Assembly (NCBI GenBank): GCA_964442745.1
Contig: CAYUAI010000035.1
Coordinates: forward strand, 1-38,595
Direction: 5' to 3'
DNA: 38,595 nucleotides
Source: CAYUAI01 sp964442745
GTDB taxonomy: Bacteria > Pseudomonadota > Gammaproteobacteria > S012-40
The first letter of the stretch is position 1. Every line of letters begins with the position of its first letter. The notes below the pieces were generated by a model that searched no databases, was not told where the DNA came from, and worked only from the letters and a program-made list of their open reading frames with translations. The position numbers and the translations under genes are program-made. Positions 1 to 8,696 of this stretch are shown piece after piece.

Positions 1-851
1 GACTCCCCCCAGCCTAGATGACAACATTCCAACGCTGAACGCATCATATCTACATCACCAATACATTCAAAAGAATAATCGACCCCACCATCGGTGAGAT
101 CCACAATGAATTGCTGGATAGGTATATCATACGCCTGCGGATTCACCACCTCGGTCGCACCAAGCAATTTCGCCATTTCAAATTTATCGGGATTGATATC
201 AATGGCAATAATCCGCTCAGCTTTAGCCAGTACCGCACCCTGCACCACGCTCATACCGATACCCCCCAAGCCAAATACGGCTACACTTGATCCTGGCTCA
301 ACTTTGGCGGTATTCAAAACAGCACCAATGCCTGTGGTAATACCGCAGCCTAACAAGCACACTTTTTCAAGTGGTGCAGCTTTGTTAATTTTAGCCAAGC
401 CAATTTCTGCAACCACCGTATATTCAGCAAATGTAGAGGTACCCATATAATGATAAATGGGTTTTCCTTGATAAGAAAATCGCCGAGTTCCATCTGGCAT
501 TAAACCTTTCCATTGAGTCGCACCAATGGCTTGGCATAAATTGGTTTTACCTGATAAACAGTATTTACATTGCCCACACTCAGGAATATATAAAGGAATC
601 ACATGATCCCCTGGCACCATACTAGTCACACCAGGCCCCACCTCTTCGACAACCGCCCCGCCTTCATGTCCAAGCACACAAGGAAACACACCTTCCGGAT
701 CAACCCCAGATAAGGTATAGGCGTCGGTATGGCATACACCAGTGGCCACCATCCTTAGCAAAACCTCTCCTTCCTTAGGTCCATCAACATCGATTTCGTC
801 AATGATTAAAGGCTTTCCTGCCTCTAATGCAAGTGCTGCACGGGATTTCAT
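1..851 (-). CDS. frmA: S-(hydroxymethyl)glutathione dehydrogenase (class III alcohol dehydrogenase), 5' part
   Basis: This is a zinc-dependent, NAD-linked dehydrogenase that oxidises S-hydroxymethylglutathione in cytoplasmic formaldehyde detoxification; it can also reduce S-nitrosoglutathione. Reading the minus strand from the ATG at 851 gives about 283 residues before the window edge, against about 370 for the family, so the C-terminus lies outside. Seen in the sequence are the N-terminal MKSRAALALEAGKPL, the catalytic-zinc segment GVCHTDAYTLSG, the GHEGGAVVEEVG segment, the structural-zinc cysteines in PECGQCKYCLSGKTNLC, the GCGITTGIGAVL segment and the NAD-binding FGLGGIGMSVVQGA. A GGAGG ribosome binding site lies just upstream (about 856-863). 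The gene is divergent from dinG. An S-formylglutathione hydrolase gene often follows in this family, but that region is not visible. The family assignment is very secure; the true substrate is inferred. Confidence 0.95.
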   Translation of the reverse strand, partial: MKSRAALALEAGKPLIIDEIDVDGPKEGEVLLRMVATGVCHTDAYTLSGVDPEGVFPCVLGHEGGAVVEEVGPGVTSMVPGDHVIPLYIPECGQCKYCLSGKTNLCQAIGATQWKGLMPDGTRRFSYQGKPIYHYMGTSTFAEYTVVAEIGLAKINKAAPLEKVCLLGCGITTGIGAVLNTAKVEPGSSVAVFGLGGIGMSVVQGAVLAKAERIIAIDINPDKFEMAKLLGATEVVNPQAYDIPIQQFIVDLTDGGVDYSFECIGDVDMMRSALECCHLGWGE

Positions 852-1168
852 AAAGCCCTCCTCCCATCAAACTGATGTTTATAACCCCTCACGATCTATC
901 TATCTCAAGTCAAAAAACAGATGGGGAAAAATAACAAATAGTTGCCTTTTTGCCCAAGAATGCGTTATAAAAGCGTTGTCATAAAATTGACATCAATGAA
1001 TAGCCAGGCTTCCAAAAAACGGAATTGCGCTTACTATAACACAGGCAAGGCAGAGACAAAGATACAATCTACCCCAATGCACACACACGCAGGTATAATG
1101 AAATGATAGCCTTCATCTCTATTTTCGTGACAGTAAGGTCATACATTTTTCAATGGTATTTATAGTTA
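852..1168. promoter_or_regulatory. divergent frmA/dinG intergenic region with a candidate dinG -10 box
   Basis: This 317-base gap separates divergent frmA and dinG, so it must hold both promoters. A perfect TATAAT lies at 1094-1099 on the plus strand, about 70 bases before the dinG start, but I see no good -35 hexamer at the usual spacing. I found no LexA-type box (CTGT-N8-ACAG) here, although dinG is SOS-controlled in E. coli. There is also no clear Shine-Dalgarno sequence before the dinG ATG. Nothing else is recognised in the gap. Confidence 0.4.
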
Positions 1169-3262
1169 ATGTTAGATGATGAATTAAAAAACACCATACG
1201 CTCGGCTTATCTCTCCTTAAAAGAACAACAGCAAGGATTTAAGCCTCGAACGAGTCAACGCTTAATGATTGCGGAGATAGGCAAGACACTCACTCATCAC
1301 AAAAACAGAATCGCCATTATCGAAGGCCCGACAGGTACCGGAAAAACCATGGCGTATTTGTTAGCATCCATACCTATTGCTTTACAACTGGAAAAGCAAT
1401 TGATTATCACAACCGCGACCATTGCATTACAAGAACAATTAACTCACAAAGATATTCCTAACCTTCAAAAGTATAGCCAACTGGACTTCACATACGATAT
1501 CGCTAAAGGTCGTGGGCGTTATTTATGCCCAAGCTTACTTGCTCGAAACTTAGGCGACAATATTCGGCAAACTGATTTTTTCAGCAATGAAAATGACTAT
1601 ATCAACCAATTAAAAAAGCTATATCACGCGTTTGAGAAACATAAATGGAGTGGAGATCGAGACACCTGGCCATCACAAATTGCCAATGATTTATGGGACA
1701 CCGTTCGCAATGATCACCATGGCTGTCTAGGCAAACAATGTCATTTTTTTAAACGATGCCCATATTTTGACGCCAGAAAAAAAGTGAACACCATGGATGT
1801 GATCATTGCCAATCATGACTTGGTGCTATCTGATATCAATTTAGGTGGCGGAAAACTATTGCCTGATCAAAAAAGCAGTATATATATCTTTGATGAAGCG
1901 CATCAATTACCAGCTAAAGCCATTGAACATGGTACCGCTTGGAGTTCAACACATAGCCGTACGGCCTGGCTTGATGCGATTGAACCGCTATTAAAGAAAA
2001 TTGAGAAAATACTACCTAATCCTACCATCATGCGCCATACAACAACCGTGCGTAACAAGCTGGCTGAATTAGCTAGCTTGTTACAAACGGCAAACAACAC
2101 AGTCAGTCACTTACTTCACTCAAAAAATCAGGCATTAACTAACGACAATAAAGACAATATTGTCCGCTTTAAACGCGGCCACATCCCTGATTCATTGAAA
2201 AGCATCGCCCAACCGCTTCGTAATATTGCAATCACCAACCTATTACAATTAGAGGCATTAAAAGAGTTAGTCTCTCAACGTGTTGCAAATGGGGAATTAT
2301 CAATAGCAAATGCCGAAACCATTACACCTCAGCTTGGCTCTTCCATGACTCGCCTGGAAAATATGGCAAACCTATGGCAATATTTCATCGCCGATGATGA
2401 ACCATCAGCACCGCCAACCGCACGCTGGATTAGTCAACAAAACTTTCAAGGGAAAATTGATTTACGCTTACATGCAGCTCCAGTGTCTGCTGCCGAATTC
2501 CTTTACCTGCATCTTTGGCAACATTGTTATGGTGCCGTATTGACCTCTGCCACATTAACTGCACTTGGTTCATTCGACCGATTTCGACAAAAAATCGGGC
2601 TTTTACAAAACAGTGCCATTCGTTGTTTAAAACTCGAATCCCCTTTTAATTATCCAGAAGCCGCCACCTTATGGCTTCCCTGGATGGATTGTGATCCGAG
2701 CGATTATGCCAAGCACACTCAAGCCATTACAGAAATTCTGCCGAAAATTTTAGCAGCTGACGGAGGTTCACTGGTGCTTTTCGCTTCCTATGCGCAAATG
2801 ATGGACGTCCAACAACATTTACCTGATGATTGGCAAAAAAAACTTCTGGTACAAAATACGCGACCAAAATCAGTATTAATCCATCAACATCAAGCCAACA
2901 TTGAAGCCGATCAGGGGAGCATCTTATTTGGTTTGAATAGTTTTGCTGAAGGCATCGATTTGCCGGGCGAATTATGTACTCATGTGGTGATCGCAAAGTT
3001 ACCATTTGCGGTACCAGATAGCCCCGTGGAAGCCACGGAAAGAGAATATATGCAAGCCAATGGGGGTAATCATTTCATGCAAGTTGCCGTGCCTGAAGCC
3101 AGTACTCGATTGGTACAAGCCATTGGCCGATTATTAAGAAAAGAGACGGATTACGGTATTGTCACGATTCTAGACCGGCGCCTAATCAATAAAGAATATG
3201 GCAAACAATTGTTACAAAGTCTGCCACCCATGCGAATACAAATTGATCAGCCCCCTAAATAA
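1169..3262 (+). CDS. dinG: ATP-dependent DNA helicase DinG
   Basis: This is an XPD-like superfamily 2 helicase with an iron-sulfur cluster that unwinds DNA 5'-3', including R-loops and forked structures. It is a cytoplasmic DNA-repair enzyme. The 697-residue length suits DinG (716 in E. coli) better than its shorter relative YoaA. Visible motifs are Walker A GPTGTGKT at residues 53-60, cysteines C120, C186, C191 and C197 for the 4Fe-4S cluster, and Walker B DEAH at 242-245. Late motifs are SFAEGIDLPGE and the QAIGRLLR arginine-finger helix near the C-terminus. The ATG at 1169 was chosen because MLDDELKNTIRSAYLSL matches the usual start of the family; the next in-frame ATG would remove the helix before motif I. 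It converges with cspA and shares a terminator with it. Confidence 0.95.
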   Translation: MLDDELKNTIRSAYLSLKEQQQGFKPRTSQRLMIAEIGKTLTHHKNRIAIIEGPTGTGKTMAYLLASIPIALQLEKQLIITTATIALQEQLTHKDIPNLQKYSQLDFTYDIAKGRGRYLCPSLLARNLGDNIRQTDFFSNENDYINQLKKLYHAFEKHKWSGDRDTWPSQIANDLWDTVRNDHHGCLGKQCHFFKRCPYFDARKKVNTMDVIIANHDLVLSDINLGGGKLLPDQKSSIYIFDEAHQLPAKAIEHGTAWSSTHSRTAWLDAIEPLLKKIEKILPNPTIMRHTTTVRNKLAELASLLQTANNTVSHLLHSKNQALTNDNKDNIVRFKRGHIPDSLKSIAQPLRNIAITNLLQLEALKELVSQRVANGELSIANAETITPQLGSSMTRLENMANLWQYFIADDEPSAPPTARWISQQNFQGKIDLRLHAAPVSAAEFLYLHLWQHCYGAVLTSATLTALGSFDRFRQKIGLLQNSAIRCLKLESPFNYPEAATLWLPWMDCDPSDYAKHTQAITEILPKILAADGGSLVLFASYAQMMDVQQHLPDDWQKKLLVQNTRPKSVLIHQHQANIEADQGSILFGLNSFAEGIDLPGELCTHVVIAKLPFAVPDSPVEATEREYMQANGGNHFMQVAVPEASTRLVQAIGRLLRKETDYGIVTILDRRLINKEYGKQLLQSLPPMRIQIDQPPK

Positions 3263-3275
3263 TTTACCTTAACTG

Positions 3276-3304
3276 AAAAACCTCGGATGCTCACGAGGCT
3301 TTTA
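3276..3304. terminator. bidirectional rho-independent terminator between dinG and cspA
   Basis: Arms CCTCG (3281-3285) and CGAGG (3294-3298) enclose an 8-base loop. Five A precede the stem and CTTTT follows it. Read on the minus strand, the stem is followed directly by TTTTT, so it suits cspA termination best, with weaker service to dinG. The stem is only 5 bp, hence moderate confidence. Confidence 0.65.
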
Positions 3305-3322
3305 GCAGGATTATTGTGATGG

Positions 3323-3526
3323 CTACATGGGTAAAACCGACGTGGCTTGCAATCCTTTTGGCCCACGCTCTACTTCAAAAGAAACATTCTGCCCTTCGGC
3401 CAGCGTTTTAAATCCCGTCCCCTCTATGACTGAATGATGCACAAACACATCCTCCTCCCCCTCCGCTGGTGAAATAAACCCAAATCCCTTAGCATCATTA
3501 AACCACTTAACAGTACCGGTTGCCAT
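3323..3526 (-). CDS. cold-shock domain protein (CspA family)
   Basis: This is a 67-residue single cold-shock (OB-fold) domain that binds single-stranded RNA and DNA and acts as an RNA chaperone in the cytoplasm. The nucleic-acid-binding motifs are intact: KGFGFI (RNP1) and VFVHHS (RNP2), after the typical start MATGTVKWFNDAKG. Length and start match the family exactly. An AGAGG ribosome binding site lies 8-12 bases upstream. Which paralogue this is (CspA, CspC, CspD or another) cannot be told, so no symbol is given. It is monocistronic, with a terminator just downstream. The upstream leader is short before the remnant ORF at 3589 begins, and I could not identify a cold-box. Confidence 0.95.
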   Translation of the reverse strand: MATGTVKWFNDAKGFGFISPAEGEEDVFVHHSVIEGTGFKTLAEGQNVSFEVERGPKGLQATSVLPM

Positions 3527-3588
3527 GAAAAATACCTCTAATATTTATAACTAATGTTGCCCTCATTTTTCGTGCTGGTCTCAACTTG

Positions 3589-3790
3589 CTAAAGCCAACT
3601 CTCCCCCCGGAGACATCCTTTACAACCTATACCACGAAAATTTATCAAGGTCACAAAACTACCTGTATCATTATAGATTATAACCACATAGTTTTCTTGA
3701 TTCCACACCCCCTCTCTCAAATTAACCCATCGCCAGGAAAAATCCCAGCGATCGTCAATTTTTAGTTTATCAATGTACAAATTCACAATT
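3589..3790 (-). pseudogene. possible gene remnant truncated by an inverted-repeat element
   Basis: An open frame on the minus strand runs from 3870 to 3589, but its first 27 or so codons are read out of the mobile-element arm that starts at 3791-3793. The remaining 65 or so codons, from about IVNLYIDKLKIDDRWDF to CKGCLRGESWL, have a protein-like composition (DFSWRWVNLREGVWNQ, NYVVIIYNDTGSFVTLINF). I therefore read it as the 3' end of a small gene whose 5' part was lost or displaced when the element inserted. I do not recognise the family. The alternative is a chance open frame; nothing on the far side of the element (4382-4413) restores a start. Confidence 0.35.
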
Positions 3791-3792
3791 AA

Positions 3793-4381
3793 GGAATGGG
3801 CATGGAATAATTTCCCTGTTTTCCGCTTAGATTTGGTTTGTATTTGTTCGTTTTGATTGAGAAAAAACACTGCTCTAGCCGGGCTAAAGTGAGTGTTTTT
3901 GATTGTTTACAGGGAAATAGGCAAGGAGCGGAAGCGGAAGCTTTGAAGAACGGGCACTAAAAGTAGGCGCTTTTTGTCAATTTTTCAAATAAATTAGCAC
4001 ATTTTTACCACGCATAAATTTTGCGGCATATATAATTTTTCGTACAATCAGCAATTATATCACTGAATTTTTCCATTTAAAACTAACAAAATAACGTCAC
4101 GACGCCAATCGTTTCCTAAATCTGAGTGCGTCAAAAAAATAGAATGTGTATGCGATGGCCTAAGAAACCAGCTACGTAATAATTTGCTCAAGTTGTGTCC
4201 AGATTAAATTTCTATTCACCTAAAACGCCTACGCGCTGGTGAACATTCTGAACAGAAAAGTAGGCAGCCACAGGACAGTAGACGCGGGGCATGAGTACGG
4301 CGGCATGGATAAGGGAGATAAACTGCTACCTGAGCACTCAGGAATAGACGACACAATAGGAAATTATCACATACCCATTCC
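3793..4381. mobile_element. MITE-like element copy A (589 bp) with terminal inverted repeats
   Basis: The left end (3793-3815) and right end (4359-4381) are 23-bp inverted repeats with three mismatches; both begin GGAATGGG when read inwards. The left arm, roughly 3793-3975, is clearly related along its length to 31794-31976 of copy B, sharing for example GTTTTTGATTG, ACAGGGAA, TAGG.AAGG and GGCTTTGAAGAACGG-like segments. The middle (about 3976-4210) is AT-rich and has no counterpart in copy B. No transposase frame is present; the 64-codon frame inside (4216-4410) looks spurious. A TA dinucleotide flanks the left end but not the right. This fits a non-autonomous element, possibly of the TA-targeting IS630/Tc1 type, but that class is inferred. 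It fills most of the 3527-4413 gap. Confidence 0.7.
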
Positions 4382-4413
4382 ACAGCCAGAGCAGTAAGGC
4401 TGTCACACAAGTA

Positions 4414-6414
4414 TTATCCAGAAAAACCATCGGATGATGCATTAATCGGCTCAATAACTGGCAAACGATTAGTCAATCGCATAGGACGACCACCTAAACG
4501 ATAATTATAAATGATCGTATACGCCATGACGCGTTGTACATATTTGCGTGTTTCATTAAACGGGATCATTTCCACCCACAAGTCAGCATCAACTGACTGC
4601 GTCGGCATCCATTGTTTCACTCGATTAGGCCCAGCATTATAAGAAGCGGTTGCGAGTGCACGGTGTCCGTTGTTTCGGTCTAACATCCGGCGTAAATACG
4701 CTGAACCTAAACGAATATTTCGCTTAACATCCAACAAATCACTCGTTGAACGCAATCGAGTCTTTAATCTTTGTGCAATAAATTTTCCTGTTTTCGGCAT
4801 TAATTGCATCAGACCTAATGCACCGGCGCTCGAGCGTGCATCGGCCATAAAAGCACTTTCTTGACGCAGTATGCCAAAGATCCATGCGGGCTCAATACTA
4901 TTTTGGTTGGCATTGTAAAGTACCTGATCTTGAAACGCGACAGGGAAACGTAACGGCAAATCATCAAAATGAGCCCCTTTAGCAACCGTTGAAATCGCAC
5001 GATCATGCCATCCCCATTGATGAGCAATCACCGATGCTTGCTGCAATTGCGCACGCGACATGCCCTTTATCGCATACAGCCATTCACGACGTGCATCGGT
5101 AATAAAACCTAAACGGTATAATTCTTTGGCGCGCAAGACCCCCGGCTTTTTTTCGATTTCCCATAAATCATTGACAGAAAAATTGAGTGGCTTATTATTC
5201 CATTGATACTCCTGAGCCAACCGATCTGCCGCAAGAAATCCGTGATAACTTCTTTCTTTAGCCAGCGCTGAATACGCACGTTTAGCGGCGGTACGCAACA
5301 TCGGGAGTTCCTGGCTTTGTAATTCAAGCATCCTCGCCCGCCAATACTGCCATTGCTCAGAGTCTTTTTCATTATCAGGTAATGCATCAATACCGGTTAA
5401 GACTGCCCACCAATCTTGCTGCCCAAGTGCTGCCCTGATGCGCCACTCGCGCACTTTAGGCGTCACCGCCTCAAGTTTAGTCAACCACTCTAAGGCATTG
5501 GGATGTTGCTGAAATGCCGCCCGTAACGCAATGTAACGATCAACCTCAGCCACCACCCTCGCCCCACTTTTTTGTAAATGTGTTTGACGAACTTTATTCC
5601 AGGCTATCGCTGCCGCACCGGCATTGCGGCGCGCTAACCGTTGCACACCATGGCGATATATCTGGCGTGCAATAGGTTTATTCCGCTTAAAAATCGCTTT
5701 TTTTAAATTGTCGGCGGGGTGACGATGCATATCACGCCATCGATCGACCCATTTTCGCTCATATTTATTCAAGTTTTTTGCCAAGAATTTAACCAGACTT
5801 AACTGGCCTCTTTTCATCCCCAGGCGAATCCGTTCCCAAACCTTATCTTTTGTCATACCTCCTTTTTGTTGCCAATATTGAAAAGCTGGGGCACAGATTT
5901 TAGGTTGTGATTTTCCGACCAACCAAAGCTTGTCGGCTTCTTTCATCGCCGCTTGTGAGCGACCGGTTTCAAATAAGGCTTGTGTATAATAGCAACGTAA
6001 CTTGGTATTCTTTGTCTCAACATATTCATCAAGGAAGCCGTCCCAGTCATTTTTCCTTGCTAAACTTTGTAACCACATTCTTCGCATGCGATGACTAATC
6101 GGCGAATCGCTATTCGCGGATAAAAAGGCTTGAATTCGCTGAGAGGATACCTGTCGCATTTGCCGACGAAGATTATCAAATTCTAAATAGCCATATAAAG
6201 GATAATTTTTCAATTTTTCCTTCAATCGCCCAAAAACGTGTTGGTTACCTTTTTGCAAAGCCGCTCGCGCTTTGAGATAATCCTCCCCCATTTGGGTATA
6301 ATCTACTTTAGATAACGCACTTGGTGGCAGCATCAAAAAACTGACAGTGAAAGTTATCACCAAGATAATGTATCGTTTGTGAAACATAATACTTTTGTGC
6401 ATCATCGTTATCAT
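4414..6414 (-). CDS. slt: soluble lytic murein transglycosylase (Slt70 type)
   Basis: This periplasmic exo-lytic transglycosylase cleaves peptidoglycan between MurNAc and GlcNAc, forming 1,6-anhydro-MurNAc. The 666 residues comprise a signal segment (about 13-36, IILVITFTVSFLMLPPSALS), a long alpha-superhelical ring domain, and a C-terminal goose-lysozyme-like SLT domain from about residue 500. In the SLT domain the catalytic glutamate is E519 in GILRQESAF, followed by SAGALGLMQLMP and, later, ATASYNAGPNRVKQW. Length is close to E. coli Slt70 (645). The start is uncertain: ATGs at 6414, 6405 and 6402 give MITMMHKS-, MMHKS- or MHKS-, and none has a strong ribosome binding site. The 199-base gap upstream, after the GlpD-like gene, leaves room for its own promoter. 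Confidence 0.95.
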   Translation of the reverse strand: MITMMHKSIMFHKRYIILVITFTVSFLMLPPSALSKVDYTQMGEDYLKARAALQKGNQHVFGRLKEKLKNYPLYGYLEFDNLRRQMRQVSSQRIQAFLSANSDSPISHRMRRMWLQSLARKNDWDGFLDEYVETKNTKLRCYYTQALFETGRSQAAMKEADKLWLVGKSQPKICAPAFQYWQQKGGMTKDKVWERIRLGMKRGQLSLVKFLAKNLNKYERKWVDRWRDMHRHPADNLKKAIFKRNKPIARQIYRHGVQRLARRNAGAAAIAWNKVRQTHLQKSGARVVAEVDRYIALRAAFQQHPNALEWLTKLEAVTPKVREWRIRAALGQQDWWAVLTGIDALPDNEKDSEQWQYWRARMLELQSQELPMLRTAAKRAYSALAKERSYHGFLAADRLAQEYQWNNKPLNFSVNDLWEIEKKPGVLRAKELYRLGFITDARREWLYAIKGMSRAQLQQASVIAHQWGWHDRAISTVAKGAHFDDLPLRFPVAFQDQVLYNANQNSIEPAWIFGILRQESAFMADARSSAGALGLMQLMPKTGKFIAQRLKTRLRSTSDLLDVKRNIRLGSAYLRRMLDRNNGHRALATASYNAGPNRVKQWMPTQSVDADLWVEMIPFNETRKYVQRVMAYTIIYNYRLGGRPMRLTNRLPVIEPINASSDGFSG

Positions 6415-6613
6415 CTGTTTTGAGCGAATACAAGGCTAATGCCACCTGTCAATCCAAAAACAACTCACTATCAGCCCCTTTAACCCGATTTCGAACGCTT
6501 TTATGACCCTCAAGCTTAGATCACGCGGGGTAAATCATCGAGATTGATAAAATTTAAGTGACATGCTGAATTAACCACCAATATTGAGCCAATTATTTCA
6601 TTCTCATGCCTAA

Positions 6614-7789
6614 CTAAAGTTTAATATGGCAAGTATCGGCAATTTGTTTTGCCTTTGGTAAATTTGCCATGACTAAATGCATAACGCGCTCTGCAGTCAT
6701 TCGATAAGCGGTCAATTTTCCCCCATAGATACTTAATAAACCCGGTGCATCCTTTTTATCTTCATGCAAAATAGTGTCCCTTGACCGCTTAAATGCCGAT
6801 TGCTTCGTCGATGGCAACACCCGCAAACCCGCAAACGCATGCTTCACCTGATGCTCACGTATATTTTTATAGGCTGGAAAATAAAAGGCAAAACTCTCCA
6901 ATAAATACTGAATTTCATTGGCTAAGGGGACAACCTTATCTGGATCACCCACATAGATTGTCTCCGTCGTACCAATCATAATTTTATCTTCCCTGTAGGG
7001 CATCACAAAAATAGCACGACCATCAACCGGTGATTCGACATAATAAATCCCCCGATTCAGTTTGCCATCCAACACAATATGCGTCCCCTGCACAAGATCA
7101 ATGGACAAGCGTTGCGGTTTAGGCACCACTTTATCCAGCGTTTCGTTAACCCACGGTCCCGATGCATTAATAACGACTCGGGTATTTATGTTTTTTTCAG
7201 AGCCCTGTTCAATATAAGTGACTTGCCAACCCTCCGTGGTACGGCATAATTTAGTGAGTGCTGCCGCTTCCTTTAATTGAGCGCCATATTTTTGTGCGGA
7301 TTGCATCACTGCCAACGTCAATTTGGCATCATCCGTTTGCGCATCCCAATATTGCAAAATTTTTCGCAAACCGAGCTGATTCAAACCATCAAGTGCAGGC
7401 CATTCTTTTCGCGGTATTAAACGAAATTTCGCACTCGCATCAAAACCAGTAAATACACTATAGAACCCAAGCCCCAGTATTAGCGTCAAAGGTTGACGCC
7501 GCGTTTGTTGATAAACCGGAATATAAAAAGGCTTTAGCTTAACAAGATCCGGGGCGATTTTTACCAGCACTTTACGTTCGTGCAAGCATTCTTTAACCAA
7601 TCCAAATTGGGCCGATTCCAAATACCGCAAGCCTCCATGGATAAGCTTACTGGAGCGACTGGAAGTGCCGCTAGCAACGGTATTTTTTTCTAATACCAGC
7701 ACACCATAACCTTGGACCGCGGCCTGTTGTGCAACGCCTGCACCGTGTATACCTGCGCCAATAACAACAATATCGACAAGATTATTCAT
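6614..7789 (-). CDS. short GlpD-like FAD-dependent glycerol-3-phosphate dehydrogenase
   Basis: This is a FAD-dependent oxidoreductase of the DAO/GlpD family, which oxidises sn-glycerol 3-phosphate to dihydroxyacetone phosphate and passes electrons to the quinone pool at the inner membrane. Seen are the dinucleotide fold VVIGAGIHGAGVA (8-20), the GlpD signature SGTSSRSSKLIHGGLRYLE (about 41-59), INASGPWVN near residue 208, and IYGGKLTAYR near the C-terminus. At 391 residues it is about 110 shorter than E. coli GlpD (501) and appears to lack the C-terminal helical cap, ending soon after the GGKLTAYR segment. Its ATG overlaps the stop of the upstream GDPD gene by 4 bp (ATGA), implying translational coupling. 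GDPD would supply its substrate. The substrate is inferred from motifs and neighbour. Confidence 0.85.
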   Translation of the reverse strand: MNNLVDIVVIGAGIHGAGVAQQAAVQGYGVLVLEKNTVASGTSSRSSKLIHGGLRYLESAQFGLVKECLHERKVLVKIAPDLVKLKPFYIPVYQQTRRQPLTLILGLGFYSVFTGFDASAKFRLIPRKEWPALDGLNQLGLRKILQYWDAQTDDAKLTLAVMQSAQKYGAQLKEAAALTKLCRTTEGWQVTYIEQGSEKNINTRVVINASGPWVNETLDKVVPKPQRLSIDLVQGTHIVLDGKLNRGIYYVESPVDGRAIFVMPYREDKIMIGTTETIYVGDPDKVVPLANEIQYLLESFAFYFPAYKNIREHQVKHAFAGLRVLPSTKQSAFKRSRDTILHEDKKDAPGLLSIYGGKLTAYRMTAERVMHLVMANLPKAKQIADTCHIKL

Positions 7790-8550
7790 TTAGCGTCACG
7801 TTTCAAACCAGAAACCATGCGATCCACCTCCATTGTTTCAATATAGTTTACCCCTCGCTGAAACCACCGCCAGGCTACATTGACATCAACAATTTCATAC
7901 AACATCCATTGCCAATCGCCAGACCAAAGTGCTGACGCAACATCGGGTAACTTTTGGTAATTACATATAAGGTATTCCGGCTGTAATTGTGTTGCCTTCT
8001 TCTTCGACACTTCATCATAATCCGTTAGCACCCAACCAACGGCCATGGCAGATTGTTGCCGAGCATAAACTAAGGCCGACTCGGCATAAGAAATAATGAC
8101 ACATTGCTGTTTAACCGAAGCCAAAATAGCTAATACTTTATCCATAACGACAGCAACGCCAAATTGATGAAGACTTTCTTCTTTGATTTCAATAAAAGCC
8201 TGCACGGTCACATTACGGCTTAAAAATTCCACAAAACGACTCAGTGTCAACAATGGCTCATCGGAAAATTGATCCCCAAAACGAGCAGACTCTCCCACCG
8301 AGATATGAGCAATTTCATCCCATAAGACCGCCAATACATTTTCTTGGCAATCCGCCGTACGGTGCAAATTCGCATCATGAATAACAACGACACAGTGATC
8401 CTTGGTTAATTGAACATCAATTTCAAGGCACGGCGCCCCAGCAATCATGGCCTGTTGAAACGCAACCAGGGTATTTTCCGGATATTCGGCAGCAAATCCG
8501 CGATGAGCAACGATGATGGGTCGATTCGGCCGTTGGGTGGTACTGTTCAT
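7786..8550 (-). CDS. glycerophosphodiester phosphodiesterase (GDPD/UgpQ-like)
   Basis: This enzyme hydrolyses glycerophosphodiesters from deacylated phospholipids to sn-glycerol 3-phosphate and an alcohol. The 254 residues form a single GDPD TIM barrel. The signature is complete: VAHRGFAAEYPENT with H16, R17 and E25, CLEIDVQLTKD with E43 and D45 as metal ligands, and VVIHDANLHRT with H58. No signal peptide is visible, so it resembles cytoplasmic UgpQ rather than periplasmic GlpQ. An AGGGAG ribosome binding site sits 7 bases before the ATG. It is the first gene of a two-gene unit, overlapping the GlpD-like gene by 4 bp, which supports a phospholipid-glycerol salvage role. Confidence 0.93.
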   Translation of the reverse strand: MNSTTQRPNRPIIVAHRGFAAEYPENTLVAFQQAMIAGAPCLEIDVQLTKDHCVVVIHDANLHRTADCQENVLAVLWDEIAHISVGESARFGDQFSDEPLLTLSRFVEFLSRNVTVQAFIEIKEESLHQFGVAVVMDKVLAILASVKQQCVIISYAESALVYARQQSAMAVGWVLTDYDEVSKKKATQLQPEYLICNYQKLPDVASALWSGDWQWMLYEIVDVNVAWRWFQRGVNYIETMEVDRMVSGLKRDAK

Positions 8551-8696
8551 CAGTGAACTCCCTCTCTTTTTACAATAAATATAGATGACGTTAAATATTT
8601 AGCGGTTTGTTACGGGCAACTGGCATACAATCAATCACCTAGCAAACAACAATTCGCTACCTTAATCGCTTAATTTAGGTATAATACCGGTCCATA
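8551..8696. promoter_or_regulatory. divergent promoter region with a strong -10 box close to a start codon
   Basis: The 146-base gap separates the GDPD operon (minus) from the gene at 8697 (plus). A perfect TATAAT lies at 8680-8685 on the plus strand, in the context TTAGGTATAATACC. Transcription from it would begin around 8691-8693, only a few bases before the ATG at 8697. A convincing -35 box was not seen. Confidence 0.45.

Noticed and set aside
852..1168. LexA box controlling dinG
   Set aside because: No CTGT-N8-ACAG arrangement was found in the intergenic region.
4216..4410. 64-codon minus-strand open frame next to slt
   Set aside because: It lies almost wholly within the right arm of the inverted-repeat element, is rich in Cys/Arg/Leu with no protein-like pattern, and has no ribosome binding site.
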